A DNA stretch of 64,000 nucleotides from Aedes albopictus (taxonomy: Eukaryota; Arthropoda; Insecta; Diptera; Culicidae), in assembly GCF_035046485.1 (NCBI RefSeq), contig NC_085138.1, positions 93,971,766 through 94,035,765 on the forward strand, given 5' to 3'. The position numbers and the translations under genes are program-made. A model generated the notes under the pieces. That model was not told the origin of the DNA. It searched no databases and saw nothing but the letters and a program-made list of their open reading frames with translations. This document shows positions 11,822 to 22,499 of the stretch, piece by piece. Numbering within the stretch: position 1 is the stretch's first letter; the number at the start of each line of letters is the position of its first letter.

Positions 11822-11905
11822 TTAGCTCATAAAACACTAGGCTGAAAACCAGGCTTTGTCCCAGTTGAGACGTTACACCAAGAAGAAGGAGAAGATGAAG
11901 ATCAA
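11822..11905 (+). mobile_element. SINE family B, 3' fragment
   Basis: GCTCATAAAACACTAGGCTG, then CAGGCTTTGTCCCAG, GACGTTACACCAAGAAGAAG and a purine-rich tail form the 3' body of the family whose heads lie at 51486 and 23500 (minus). The tRNA-like head is missing, so this is a 5'-truncated or decayed copy. Confidence 0.6.
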
Positions 11906-12640
11906 ATTCTTCTCCTAAAGTTTTTTTAAACATCCCACCAAACCGTTATTCAGGAATTACACCAAAAACCATCTAAATAACTATCGATTTCTACGATTTC
12001 TACGAAGATCTATTGTAAATGCTGTTATTTTTACGTTTTGCTACCTTTGCATCACTGTGTCCCATAAACGCAGTCACCGCCCAATCGCAATCGCAACTCG
12101 CTCGAGTTCCATATTAAGGGTGGTTTTTGTTCGCGTGCCGCCCGCCAACAGAAGCATATCAAAATCATTTCGGGGGGTCGAACTCGGTGCGCCCGGTTGC
12201 AAACGAACTGGAAACAAAATAATCGCGAACGATTCTTTTTTTTTGTATTCGGATCGGCTGCCGGCGGCAGCCAGCCGGTTCTTATCGCATCACGATGAGT
12301 GACGGTAAACAAAATCAAATCGCGAGAACCCGTCGATCGTAGTAAGAATGGTCGGAAATACATACACATACATTATGTACATACTCAAAGACCTGTCTTA
12401 TTGATACACGGTCATGAGGCAATATAAAAATCGAGGTGAAGAGTCATCAGAGCTGTTTACTGATTTGCGAGGTGTACAGCTGATTTGAGCTTACTTTGGA
12501 AAAAGGGTAGCGGTTGCATTCATGTTTTTGAAAATGTGTTGGGTAATTCCTTCCCTTCGTGACTTCACGAATTTCCACTGATGATGCGCCTTCTTATGTC
12601 TAGACTCACATTGTTGTCAGCCGTTAGTAAGGATTCGAGA
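11906..12640. other. Unique patch, part CG-rich; no gene recognised
   Basis: Between repeat blocks, 12055-12330 is rich in CG words (GCAACTCGCTCGAG, CGCGTGCCGCCCGCC, GGCTGCCGGCGGCAGCC). It has overlapping frames of 81 (+) and 105 (-) codons without recognisable domains or splice signals. It stands out from the AT-rich surroundings and could be an enhancer, an alternative 5' exon or an old gene remnant. Nothing was seen in 12340-12640. Confidence 0.35.
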
Positions 12641-13534
12641 GAGAGAAATTCCTTCAATACTTCGGGGGTATCCCCAATTATCGTAACACTACAGAAACAT
12701 ATTTTTTAAAGGATTTCCTAAGAAACTTCTCTGGTGATAACTCTTTCTTTATTCTTCTTTATTCCTAGAATATCTTCAGAAATTACTTCAGGGATTATTC
12801 CATGGCATTTCTTCAAAAATCCCTCCTGAAATTCTTCTATAAATTCCTGAATTTCTATAAAAAAATATTCTAGGAATTCTTTCATAGATATCTCCAGGAG
12901 TTATTCCAGCAATTCTTCCAAGAATTCCTGGAGAAAATCCTCGAGAATTACTGCATAAATTTCTTCGAGGATTTTTTCTGCATTGTTTCAGAAATTTTCT
13001 CATGGATTACTTTAAAAACTTGTAATCCCCCCAGCGTAAGTTCTTCTGGGAGTTGTTTCATGTTCCTCCAGAAATTCTTTCAGATAGGGAAACTAACACA
13101 TTTTCGGCCGTTTTGTTCTCTTCGTTATGGGGGGTTTTTGAAACCTGTTGAACTCAAAGTTGGCATCAAATCCTCCCCACCCAAGCTGAATTGTATAACC
13201 AAGTTTCAGGCAATTTGATCGACAAAAACACCCCATGACGAAGAGAACAAACCTGCCTATAATACCCAAAGTCATCCTATATCTTGAGATTTCCCGCAAT
13301 TTGTTTCTAAAATTTCTGAAGGAATTCCTGAAGATATTCCCTCAGAGATAGCTTTAGAAATTCTTCCCGGTATTTTTTTCAGTAAATCCTCCAGGGATTT
13401 CTTCAAAAATTCCTGGATTTTATCTACCCTTGATTTTTTTTCTAGGAATCCCTCCAGGGGTATCTCCAGGAGCTCCTCCAGGTATTTCCCCAGAAATTTC
13501 CTCAGAAAATATTCCAAGGTTTCTTTCAGATATT
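12640..13534. repeat. Minisatellite with a MITE-like insertion
   Basis: Units of the ATTCCTCCAGGAATT type continue up to the first hAT MITE. They are interrupted at about 13087-13262 by a segment whose ends fold back: TTTTGTTCTCTTCGTTATGG near 13110 against the complement of CCATGACGAAGAGAACAAA near 13232. That is probably a small MITE; its exact ends are unclear. Confidence 0.7.
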
Positions 13535-13928
13535 GTTCAGGCTAGAGATGGGAAAATAATTTAATTTTGAGAGTGAATCGCTACCGATTCACTCTCAAAA
13601 AAGAGTCGACTCTTTTGACCGATTCAGCAACTCTTTTCCGTAACTTGATGAAAAATGTCATTTTTGGATGTTAGTCGACCTAGTAGTCGACTCCTTTTTT
13701 ATATGTCCAGTTTTCTAGGAAATCAGCTCGCAAAGTATAAACGTTGACTCAGCCGTCGACGTGTCTAAACATCACTAAAGTACGCAACTATTTTCGGCAC
13801 TTGTTGTACTCGCAATGAACTTCAGTGAATCGTAACTCTTTTAAAAAGAATCGTGGTTTACTCACTCGGTTTCGCGAATCGGTTCTTTGAGTCGACTCGC
13901 GAGTGAGTTACCCATGTCTAGTTCAGGC
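13535..13928 (+). mobile_element. hAT-type MITE copy 1 (13543-13920), both 8-bp duplications intact
   Basis: The 378-bp element starts TAGAGATGGGAAAATAATTT and ends GTTACCCATGTCTA; the ends are imperfect inverted repeats. GTTCAGGC precedes it (13535-13542) and follows it (13921-13928), so this is an undisturbed insertion. The interior holds palindromes: GAGAGTGAATCG..CGATTCACTCTC, AAAAGAGTCGACTCTTTT and GTCGAC pairs. It has no coding capacity. It forms the left border of the left 5.5-kb unit. Confidence 0.9.
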
Positions 13929-15689
13929 ATTCGTTCAAGGATTCTTCCAGAGATGCTCCCTGACATATCTTCGTAGATCCCTGCAGGTTTATTTTCAGCA
14001 ACTTCTCCTGGAATTACTTCTTAAATTCCCCCAAAGTGTTCACATCCGCACTTTACAAAGGAATTCTTCTTCCAACTGTTCGCTAAATTGCTGGCTTATC
14101 AACAATCTTCGCATTTGTGCAGTGTTGCCAGTTTCACTAGAAAATCGCCCCAACACCCAGGGTTTTTTTCAGGAATTTCTCCGGGGATTTGTCTAGCTAG
14201 ATGTTCTTCCATGGACTACTCCAAGGAATATCTCTAAAGGTTCCTTAAATGTCTCCAGCATGCCCTTCTGAGATTCTTGCAGAAATTTCTCTAATGATTC
14301 TTCCAAAAGTTCAATCAGAGATTCCTCTAGGGGTTCTTACAGGAAATTGTCCAAAGATTCTACAAATTATTCCTCCTGAAATTGAATGAATATCATTACT
14401 GTCGAGACTTTAGACCGGTGGCTGGTTTATCCCCCCAGAAGTCCTCCAAGGTTCTCTCAGCTCTCAGAAGGTCCTCCTGGTACTCCTCCAAAGATTCCTT
14501 TATAATTTCTTTCTGAGATTTGAATATAATTTTTATGGGATTTCTTAAGAAACTTTTCCGAGGATAATTCTTTCTTTATTCCAGAAATTTCTTTAGAATT
14601 ATTCCTTACCATTTTACCAGAAATCCCTCAGAATTTTTTTTGGGAATTCGTGAATTTCTAAAAAAAATGTTCTAGGATTTTTTTTTTCAAAAATCTTATG
14701 CAAAGAAGTTATTTCGTCTATTTCTTCAAAGATTCCTAGAGATAATTCTCCAGAGGGGATTATTTTATTTCTTCAAGGGGTCCTTATATATTTTTTCCAG
14801 GATTTTTTTCTACAGAGTTTCCTTTGGAAATTATTGCTTTAGGGATGCTTTCCAAAAATTCTTCTAATAATTCATCCAGAGGTATCTCCATGAGTTCTTC
14901 TTTTTCTTTTTTTTTCTAGTATTTCTTCTGAAATTCCTTCAGAAAATTCTCTGGAGATTCCTTCAGAAATATCTTCAGAATCTTTCAAGATTTCAAGATT
15001 CATTTCTTGAAATTTCTGCAGAGATTTCTAAATTCCCACAGAGATAGCTTTACAAATACCTCCTGGGATTCTTTATGTAATTCCCCCATAAGTATCTCCA
15101 GTATTTTTTCTAGGTATTTTTTCAGGAAATAATTCCTTTAGAGGTTCCTTTAGAAATTCCTTCTGGGTTTAAAGAATTTCCAAAAATTTGTCCTTTGAGA
15201 CGCTTTCAGATATTTCGCTAAGATTTCAAAAATTGTCACAGAAGTTGCTTCTGGATATTCTTCCCCCATGAAATTATTCTAGCAATTTCTTCAGGACCTC
15301 CTTCAGGTATTTACCCAAAAGTTTCTTCAGATTATGTTCAAGGGATTCTTTCAGTTTTTTTCAGGAGATTCAGAGATACTTTCTGAAATGTCTTCTCCAG
15401 GAAATACTTTAGAAACTCCTCCAGGGATTCTTTCAGAAATTCCTCCTTCAGGGGATTTTTCAAGAATTTCTTCCAAGGAATACTCCGGGAAATACCTCTA
15501 GGGATCCTTTGAAGGTCTCCAACATGTCCTTCTGAAATTATTGCAGGAATTGCTCTAATGATTCTTCCAGATGTTGAATCAGAGATTCCACCCGGGAGTT
15601 TAACAGGAAATTATCCAAAGGTTCTCGCAGGTATTCCTCCAGAAATACCTTCACGAAATTCTTTCAAAATATTCTCCAGGAATATTTGA

Positions 15690-16239
15690 GGGGCCCAGAA
15701 TCAAAGGGGTGTAAATAACCATTTCGTTGATTTTGAGCTGAGCATATCATAAAATTCTTCAGATTTCAAGCTTTTAGGAACTTTTTTAATATTGTTTCTA
15801 CGATGATTGGAAAAATTACAATAAATCAGAGAAAATTGAACTGATATTGAAACTCCATACATTTTGTATGGGATGAAAGATTGGTCAAAAACTTCAAACC
15901 TCATTTACTCGGAAGTGGGTTTTTGTCACTTACACCCCTTTGCTTTGCCCCCTTGGGGTCTCCAGTTAGTCTAGTGGTTAAGGCTATGGATCGCCAATCC
16001 GGAGACGGCGGGTTCGATTCCCGTTCCGGTCGGGAAAATTTTCTCGACACCCTGGGCATAGTGTATCATTGTCCTTGCCTCACAATGTACAAATTCATGC
16101 AATGGCAGGCAAAGAAAGCCCTTCAATTGATAACTGTGGAAATGCTCAAAGAACACTAAGTTGAAGTGAGGCAGGCCAAGTCCCAGTGGGGACGTAGAGC
16201 CATAAAGAAGAAGAAGACCCCTTTGCTTCTAACCCCCTC
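15690..16239. mobile_element. MITE-like element with GGGGCCC/GGGGG ends, hosting a SINE
   Basis: The left end GGGGCCCAGAATCAAAGGGG plus TGTAAATAAC matches, in inverted form, the right end GTCACTTACACCCCTTTGC..TTCTAACCCCC once the SINE is removed. The short minus-strand frame at 15701-15904 and the overlapping frame at 15881-16159 are accidental. No target duplication was resolved. A copy lies at 31758-32308 in the other arm. Confidence 0.65.
15946..16216 (+). mobile_element. tRNA-derived SINE, family A (full length), 12-bp duplication
   Basis: GGGGTCTCCAGTTAGTCTAG opens a tRNA-like head with A box TAGTCTAGTGGTTAAGG and B box GGTTCGATTCC. The body contains CTGGGCATAGTGTATCATTG and GGACGTAGAGCCATAAAG, and the tail is (GAA)n. 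ACCCCTTTGCTT flanks it at 15934-15945 and 16217-16228, as expected for LINE-driven retroposition. It resembles the Feilai-type SINEs of Aedes; the family name is my inference. Confidence 0.85.
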
Positions 16240-18024
16240 AATTTCTTTTGAAAATTCACAAGAGATTCTCCAGGATTTTTTCCAGAAGTTCGTCCAGCTA
16301 TTCCTCCAGAGATCATTTTATTAATTCCTTCTATATTTTGAACAAAATTTTCAGGATTTTTTTTATCAAAAACTCTGGAGATTCTTCAGGAGTTATTTCT
16401 TCATTTCAGACTTTTTTCTTGGCAATTCTCCAGGAATTGCTCCAGAAATTCTTCTATGAATTCATAAATTTCGTAAAAAAAAGTATTGTAGGAATTTTTC
16501 CAGGAGTATCTCCAGGAGTTATTTCAGTTATTTCTCTAGGTGTTCTTAGTGCAAATTATCAAGGGATTACTACACAAATTTCTTCAAGGATACCTTCTAA
16601 AATTTGTCCTGCAGGGTTTGCCTCAAAAAATTTTTCTAGGATTACTTCAGAGATTGCTTTCTGGATTTTTTTCCAGAAATTATTCTAGTAATAGTGATTT
16701 CTCTATGAGTTCCTTAAGATATTCCCTTAGAGCTTACCAAATTATTCTAGGGATTTTTTTTTTCGAAAGTTTCTCCAGGTATTCCTTTAAAGATTATTTT
16801 ATAAATTCCTTCGTGGATTTATACAAAATTTTCAAGATATTTTCAAGAAAATCCTCTGCAGATCCTTCAGGAATTCTTTATTTATTTCAGAAATTTCTTC
16901 AAAACTAGCTTCGGGAATTATTCCTTGGATTTTTTTCAGGAATTCCTTCAGAAATTCTTCTAGGAATTCCGAAATTTCCCAAACAAAAATATTATTGGAA
17001 TTCCAGAAGTATCTCCAGCTGTTATTCCAGCTATTCCTCCGGGGATTACCTCACATATCTCTTTCAGGATTCCTTCTAGATTTTTTCCAGCAATTCTTAC
17101 TCCAAGCATTCTCTCAAGAAATTCTCAAAAGATTCTTCAAAATTCCTTCTTTTTTTCGGGAATTCCTTAAGCAATAATTATTCCTTGGCATTTCTCCAGC
17201 AATTCTTCCAGAAGTTCTTTTTGAAATCCCCAAATTAAAAAAAATCCAGCGATTCTTCCAGATGTATCTTCAGTAGTTATTCTAGCTATTCCTTCAGAGA
17301 TTACTTCACAAATCTGTTCAAGGATTCCTCTTAGATTTTATTCGGGAATTCCTTCTGCTGGGTTTTCTTCAGAAATTTTCTCACGGTTTACTTCAGAAAT
17401 GCTTTAGGGATTTTTTCTAGAAATTATTCTAGTAAATCCACCAAAGGTATCTCTATGAGTTTTTCTGGGATTTTTTGTGTATTTCTTCAGGAATTCCTTT
17501 AAAAATCCTCCCAAAGTTTCTTCAGAAATGTACTTATAATCCTTCAGCATTTCTGCCAAGATTTTCTTTTTTCAATTTGTGCGGTGATTCCTGAAGATAT
17601 TCCCTCAGAGATAGCTTCACAAACTCCTCCATGGACCGTCGTGAACTCCTACAGGTAAATCCAGGGATTCGTTCAACCATTTATCCACGGATGCGCCTAA
17701 GAATCCCTCCTGAATTTCTCTTTTGATTTATTTAGTAGTTTCGGAGATTCTTTCAGGAATTCTTTCTGAAATTTCTAAAAAAAAATAATGAGATTTTTTG
17801 CCCTGTAGGAATTCTTCCAGAAGTATCTCCTCGAGTTATTCCAGCTATTTCTCCAGGTGTTCTTAGAGAAAATTCTCCAGGGATTACTACACAATTTTCT
17901 TCAAGGATTCCTCCTAAGATTTGTCCTGCAGGGTTTGCCTCAGAAATTTTCTCTGGGATTACTTCAGAAATTTCTTTCTGGATTTATTTTTCGAGAAATT
18001 ATTCTAGTCATTCCCCCAGAGATA

Positions 18025-18669
18025 CAGTGATAGACATTCGTTTAGCCGAGAACAAAAAAAGTGTCAGGAGACTCATACAAAAGATTTTATGATAAAACTT
18101 TTTCATCGTAGTAATAGTATATCTAGTACAATTTTATAAAAATGTGATACATTTAACTTACATATACACTGAAACAAAACCGAGGGTAAAAACCCTTCAA
18201 ATTTCATTTTTTTGCCTAGACATTCCGAGCCGAGGGAAATGAAAAATTGGTTTTCAATAGATTTTTTTGCAATTTCGTGAGAATATTTCGAGAATATACT
18301 CCAAGGCATTTAGTTTATGACGTATTAGCAAGATATTTGACCTTAAAAGTTTATTTATTTGTGAAATTCAGAGAAATATTATAAAAAATGTCCTGATAAG
18401 GAGAAGCGACGATAAAAATTATTATTTAAGAAAACTGATTTCTGTAAACACTCAAACGTAAGCTAGATTAGCAGTTTTGAAAATATGGCACAGAATTATT
18501 GTCAGAAATGTTTAAATTATTGCATAGAATGTCATGAAAAAAATAAGTATATTGGTTTTTGGTTTGTTAAACTTTAAAATGGGATTGATAAAAGCTAAAA
18601 TAAATAGTTCTGCATTGAAATAAATACGTGCCCTAATGCCTGTGGAGTATACCTGTTTGATACTACCAT
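18025..18669 (+). mobile_element. Truncated half of a Tc1/pogo-like TIR element
   Basis: It begins CAGTGATAGACATTCGTTTA after TA and carries the ~200-bp terminal repeat seen at both ends of the complete copy (27991-29973). Here the sequence stops at MITE copy 2 and is followed by unrelated DNA, so its other end is missing. The minus-strand frames at 18103-18309 and 18512-18703 are non-coding sequence of this element. Confidence 0.8.
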
Positions 18670-19055
18670 TAGACATGGGTAACTCACTCGCGAGTCGACT
18701 CAAAGAACCGATTCGCGAAACCGAGTGAGTAAACCACGATTCTTTTTAAAAGAGTTACGATTCACTGAAGTTCATTGCGAGTACAACAAGTGCCGAAAAT
18801 AGTTGCGTACTTTAGTGATGTTTAGACACGTCGACGGCTGAGTCAACGTCTATACTTTGCGAGCTGATTTCCTAGAAAACTGGACATATAAAAAAGGAGT
18901 CGACTACTAGGTCGACTAACATCCAAAAATGACATTTTTCATCAAGTTACGGAAAAGAGTTGCTGAATCGGTCAAAAGAGTCGACTCTTTTTTGAGAGTG
19001 AATCGGTAGCGATTCACTCTCAAAATTAAATTATTTTCCCATCTCTAATCCAAAC
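18662..19055 (-). mobile_element. hAT-type MITE copy 2 (18670-19047), mismatched flanks
   Basis: Same 378-bp element, inverted. The inner flank is ACTACCAT (18662-18669), the complement of the ATGGTAGT duplication around copy 3. The outer flank is ATCCAAAC (19048-19055), which does not match it. The outer end has therefore been joined to new DNA; see copy 4 for the partner. Confidence 0.9.
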
Positions 19056-20340
19056 AGTCGAACACTCAAACCTCCAGACTCCTACGGAAAGTCCTTTGAT
19101 AATTCCTTCCGCGAATTTTTCGGCAATTCCCTAGAGAACTCTTTTAGAAAATGTCATTGAGCTTTTCCTAATTAATTTCATTGAAAAATTCCTTCGGTAA
19201 TGGCGTTGGACTATTCCTTCAGAAATGTCTTTGAACATTCTACACGCATTTGTATTAGGAATTTTTTAGAAATTAGGGTAGCGAACCACTTGGGCAGTGG
19301 CCGGTATTTTGGACACTCTTTGCTATAACTCAGTCAATTCCAAACCAATTGACTTGAAATTTTGTACACGGCTAGATACTATACGTATCTCATCATGTTC
19401 CAAAAATTGTGTCAATTGGTTCAAAATTGGCTGAGTTATAGCAGAAGAGTGCCCAAAACAGGACCCCTGCTGAGATGGTTCCACTTCCCTACTTAGTAAA
19501 CAACTGTATAATTTTTTTCGGCATATCCCTTGGAATCATGTTTTTGTAATTAATTTGGAAATCAATTCGGTAATCCTATCCAAAATCTGAAAATTTATTC
19601 AGCAATTTGTTTTTTCTACAACTCCTTTTGAATTCATTTGTGAATGTCATAGACAATCATAATTCATTTGGAAATTCCTTTGAAAATATCCCAAGCCTTT
19701 TTTGATAATTTCTCTGGAACTTCCTTTGAGAATTCATTTTGAAAATATATTGAAATATTGACGAATCTTGAAGTTTCGTCGATAATTATTTTAGAAATCG
19801 GCAATTTCTTCTGTAATTCCATTGCAAATTCCTTCAACAATTCCGACTTGAAATTCTAGAATTTACAATAAATTGACTGAATGAAATTACAAAGAGATTG
19901 CCGAAGGAATTCTCAAAGATTATGCAGCAGAAATTATAAGATTGATCCCTTTAAAAAAATGTCTAGGAAATTTTCAAACGGTTGCCCTAAGAAATGTCCA
20001 GAGGAGTCAACAATAATGTGCAAAGAAATTTTTGAAAAGAAAAATAAAAAAAAAACACCAAAGAATTCTTCAAACGGAATGCTTGATAAATTTTCAAACA
20101 AATTACCAAAGGAATCGCAAAAAACCTCCAAAGAAATTGTCGGAAGGAATACCCACAAGAATTGCTGAAGCAGTTTGGTAAGGTTTTTTCGATTCAAATA
20201 CAAATAAATTACAGGAGGAATTTCAAAAGTATTGCCAAAGAAATTTCCAAAGGCATAGCAAAAAAAATCACAGAAATCAACAAAGGAATTACCAAAGAAA
20301 GTTTTTCAAGAATCTGCTGAATTTGAGAGAAATTTATAGC
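19056..20340. repeat. Diverged minisatellite (GAATTCCTTTGG/CCAAAGGAATT style)
   Basis: Units such as CCTTCGGTAATTCC on one side and CCAAAGGAATTGCC on the other differ from the CTCCAGG type elsewhere. The same style occurs at 34530-35214, beyond MITE copy 4, which fits both having been one tract before the rearrangement. Frames at 19881-20203 are Lys/Asn-rich repeat translations. Confidence 0.65.
19273..19491. mobile_element. TA-flanked fold-back MITE
   Basis: TA at 19273-19274 and 19490-19491 bounds a segment with long internal inverted similarity: CTATAACTCAGTCAATTCCA near 19322 against the complement of the tract ending GGCTGAGTTATAG near 19440. The ends are GGGTAGCG and, read from the right, GGGAAGTGG. 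A relative lies at 21215-21404. Confidence 0.65.
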
Positions 20341-20590
20341 GATTTAAACATTGAACAATATGTAAAAAATGTCCATTCTTTGTCTCTAGGGTTATTGAAT
20401 GATGAATAAACATGTTTTATAGCTTATTTGATACATATTTGTGTGTTAAATTTGATTTTTTAAACTATGTGTCTTTAGTGTTCTTGAATCGTTTTTTGAA
20501 AAGTATTCACTAATTTTCCACGAAACTTACTTACTTTCATGCTTCTACGTTGGTAACTGAACAAATCAGATGTCAAATTTTTGAAACAAT
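20340..20590. other. AT-rich unassigned sequence
   Basis: No repeat unit or open frame of note was seen. Confidence 0.35.
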
Positions 20591-21212
20591 CCAGGAAGAT
20601 TGGAGTAATACCTGGAGGAACTTCTGGAGGATCCCTTAAACAGTTTTAGATGGAATCCCATGAGCATTTTCTAGAAGTATTTCTAGAGGAACTTATGGAA
20701 ATCCGATTCTAGAAGGAAGGAAATCCTTATATTACCTGTAGTTGTTCGTGATGGAGTCCCTGATGGTATTTTTAAAGTAATCCATGAAGGAATATCATCA
20801 GGAATTTCTGCAGAAATTGTAGAAAATCTCTCTAGAGAAATTCTTGTAAAAATCTAAAGAAATTCCTGGAAGAACGTCTGAAAGATTCTCTGGGAAAATT
20901 CCTGAAAAAAGCAAGCAAACGTCAAACCCATTTCGGTTCAAACCCATCAAATGCATTATCAAACCAACTCAAAACTTGATGTGCGATAGAATAGATTCAC
21001 TAGGAATTCATTATGGAATCCCGGGAGGAATTTCTGAAGGAATGCCAGAAAAAAGCCTGAAGCAGTTCTTTAAAGGATTCCTGAAGAAGTTCGTGATGGA
21101 ATCCCTGCAAAATAAAAAAAACCGGTGAAATACCGAGAATAACTGTTCGAGATACTATTGGAGGAATTCAACGAAAAAAAGGTTACACAATTTCTTGGGG
21201 AATTTCTGGACA

Positions 21213-21406
21213 TAGGGAAATGGAACCATCTCGACAGGGCTTCTATTTTGGGCAGTTTGCCGCCATAACTCAGTCAATTCTCAACCAATTCTGGTATCTG
21301 GTATGATCGTGTTCAAAATTCCTAGTCAATTAGTTTGGAATTGTTTGAGTTATAGCGAAAAAGTGCACAAAATATCAGCCACTGCCCAAATGGCTCGGTT
21401 CCCTTA
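21213..21406. mobile_element. TA-flanked fold-back MITE, second copy
   Basis: Shares GGGAAATGGAACCATCTCG, CATAACTCAGTCAATTCTCA, GAGTTATAGCG and CCACTGCCCAAATGG with the copy at 19273-19491. Ends are less well preserved. Confidence 0.6.
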
Positions 21407-21686
21407 TTCTTGAAGCAATTTCTGAAGTAATCACTGCAGGAATTGCTCGTGGAAACCCTGCAAAAACGCCAGAACGCATTTCTGGCGAAATTCATGACGG
21501 ATCTCATGAAGATTTTCTCTGCAAGAATCCCAAAAAAATAGCTCGAATAATTCCTGTAGATCCCTTTTGAACTCAGGAGGGAATTTTAGAAGATTTGTTT
21601 TATTATTTTTTTTTTAATTCGATCAAATTCCTGGAGAAATGCCAAAAAATAACTACTGGAGGAATTTCGGAAAGCATCTCTGAAAA

Positions 21687-21979
21687 TACTGAATAGTTCT
21701 TCTTCTTCTTCTTCTTTATGGCTCTACGTCCCAACTGGGACTTGGCCTGCCTCTCTCCAACTTAGTGTTCTTTTGAGCACTTCCACAGTTATTAATTGGA
21801 GGGCTTTCTTTGCCAGCCATTGCATGAATTTTGTATATTGTGAGGCAAGCACAATGATACACTATGCCCAGGGAGTCGAGAAAATTTTCCCGACCGGATT
21901 TGGAATCGAACCCGCCGTCTCCGGATTGGCGATCCATAGCCTTAACCACTAGGCTAACTGGAGACCCTACTGAATAGTT
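21687..21979 (-). mobile_element. tRNA-derived SINE, family A (21699-21967), 12-bp duplication
   Basis: Complete minus-strand copy: (TTC)n tail complement at the left, tRNA-like head ending in the complement of GGGTCTCCAGTTAGCC at the right. TACTGAATAGTT flanks it on both sides (21687-21698, 21968-21979). The B box survives; the head reads TTCCAAATCC instead of the usual TTCCCGTTCC. The 145-codon minus frame at 21716-22153 merely crosses it. Confidence 0.85.
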
Positions 21980-22264
21980 TAGGGTAGAAATTTGTGAAGC
22001 AATCCCAGGCGAAATACCTGGAGAAACTTCTGGAGAATTTTTAAAGCAGTTTTTGAGGGAATCCCAGTAGTATTTTCTAGGAAAACCTCTTGAAAATTTC
22101 AAGAACAGTTCGTAGATAAATCCCGAGGATAAATTCAGGAGAAACTTTCGCACAAATTCGAATTTTTGAAAGAATTTCTTATATTACCTACATATATACA
22201 GGAGTTCGTGATGAAATCCCTGACGGAGTTATCCTAACAGAAATTAAAAAAAAAATGGTGATGA

Positions 22265-22490
22265 AGTGACTCCGTAGCTTAGAGGAACAGAAGCGACCAT
22301 CTAACGAGAGGGGAATCGTGGGTTTGATTCCCACCGGAGCACGTGGATATTTTTTCGCAATTTAATAGCAATAATGTGTTTCTGTTGTATGTATGAATGG
22401 AAAAGTATTCGAAACAATGTAACAGGACAGTGTTTAAAACCTGCGCACTGAATGTGAAAATTGATGAGTTCGTTTCATACTTTTTTATTC
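22265..22490 (+). mobile_element. tRNA-like SINE, family E
   Basis: ACTCCGTAGCTTAGAGGAAC opens a tRNA-like head with A-box-like GTAGCTTAGAGG and B box GGGTTTGATTCCC. It closes with ACCGGAGCA, which partly pairs with the start. An AT-rich body follows. The acceptor stem is imperfect, so a SINE head is preferred over a functional tRNA gene. Confidence 0.5.
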
Positions 22491-22499
22491 TGGAAGAAT

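Larger units (their letters stand above)
13929..18020. repeat. Minisatellite cargo of the left arm, with a higher-order repeat of about 500 bp
   Basis: TTCCTCCAGGGATT/TTCAGAAATTCC units dominate. Larger units are visible: the series CAGAAGTATCTCCAG..GTTATTCCAGCTATT..GATTACTTCACA returns near 16500, 17000, 17258 and 17817. TAATTCCTTC..AAAATTTTCA returns near 16322 and 16803. This shows amplification at the 0.3-0.5 kb scale on top of the short unit. Confidence 0.75.
13543..19047 (+). mobile_element. Left arm of the 5.5-kb composite unit (MITE - cargo - inverted MITE)
   Basis: The unit runs from MITE copy 1 to inverted MITE copy 2 and is repeated in reverse orientation at 28961-34455. The 4.75-kb cargo is minisatellite carrying a MITE (15690-16239), a SINE (15946-16216) and half of a Tc1/pogo-like element (18025-18669). 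Shared landmarks were matched throughout. Only a few differences were noticed: one A/G in the MITE near 13742, one A/G near 16368 and a T-run length change near 16754. Total lengths differ by 10 bp. Open frames inside (for example 13903-14196, 16248-16688) are repeat or MITE translations and recur in the other arm. Confidence 0.9.
20590..22260. repeat. Minisatellite of the spacer
   Basis: CTGGAGGAATTCCTGAAG-type units. The segment from about 20990 (ATAGATTCACTAGGAATTC, then AATCCCGGGAGG and CCTGAAGAAGTTCGTGATGG) is an early member of a higher-order unit that returns at 24954, 25650 and 26222. Confidence 0.75.

Noticed and set aside
15981..16054. Functional tRNA gene in the SINE-A head
   Set aside because: The head has A and B boxes, but it is always followed by the same SINE body and GAA tail with target duplications; stem pairing is incomplete.
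13903..18703. Frames in the left arm that recur exactly in the right arm (97, 92, 146, 60, 68 and 63 codons)
   Set aside because: Conservation comes from recent DNA duplication, not selection; they cross MITE, SINE and minisatellite boundaries.
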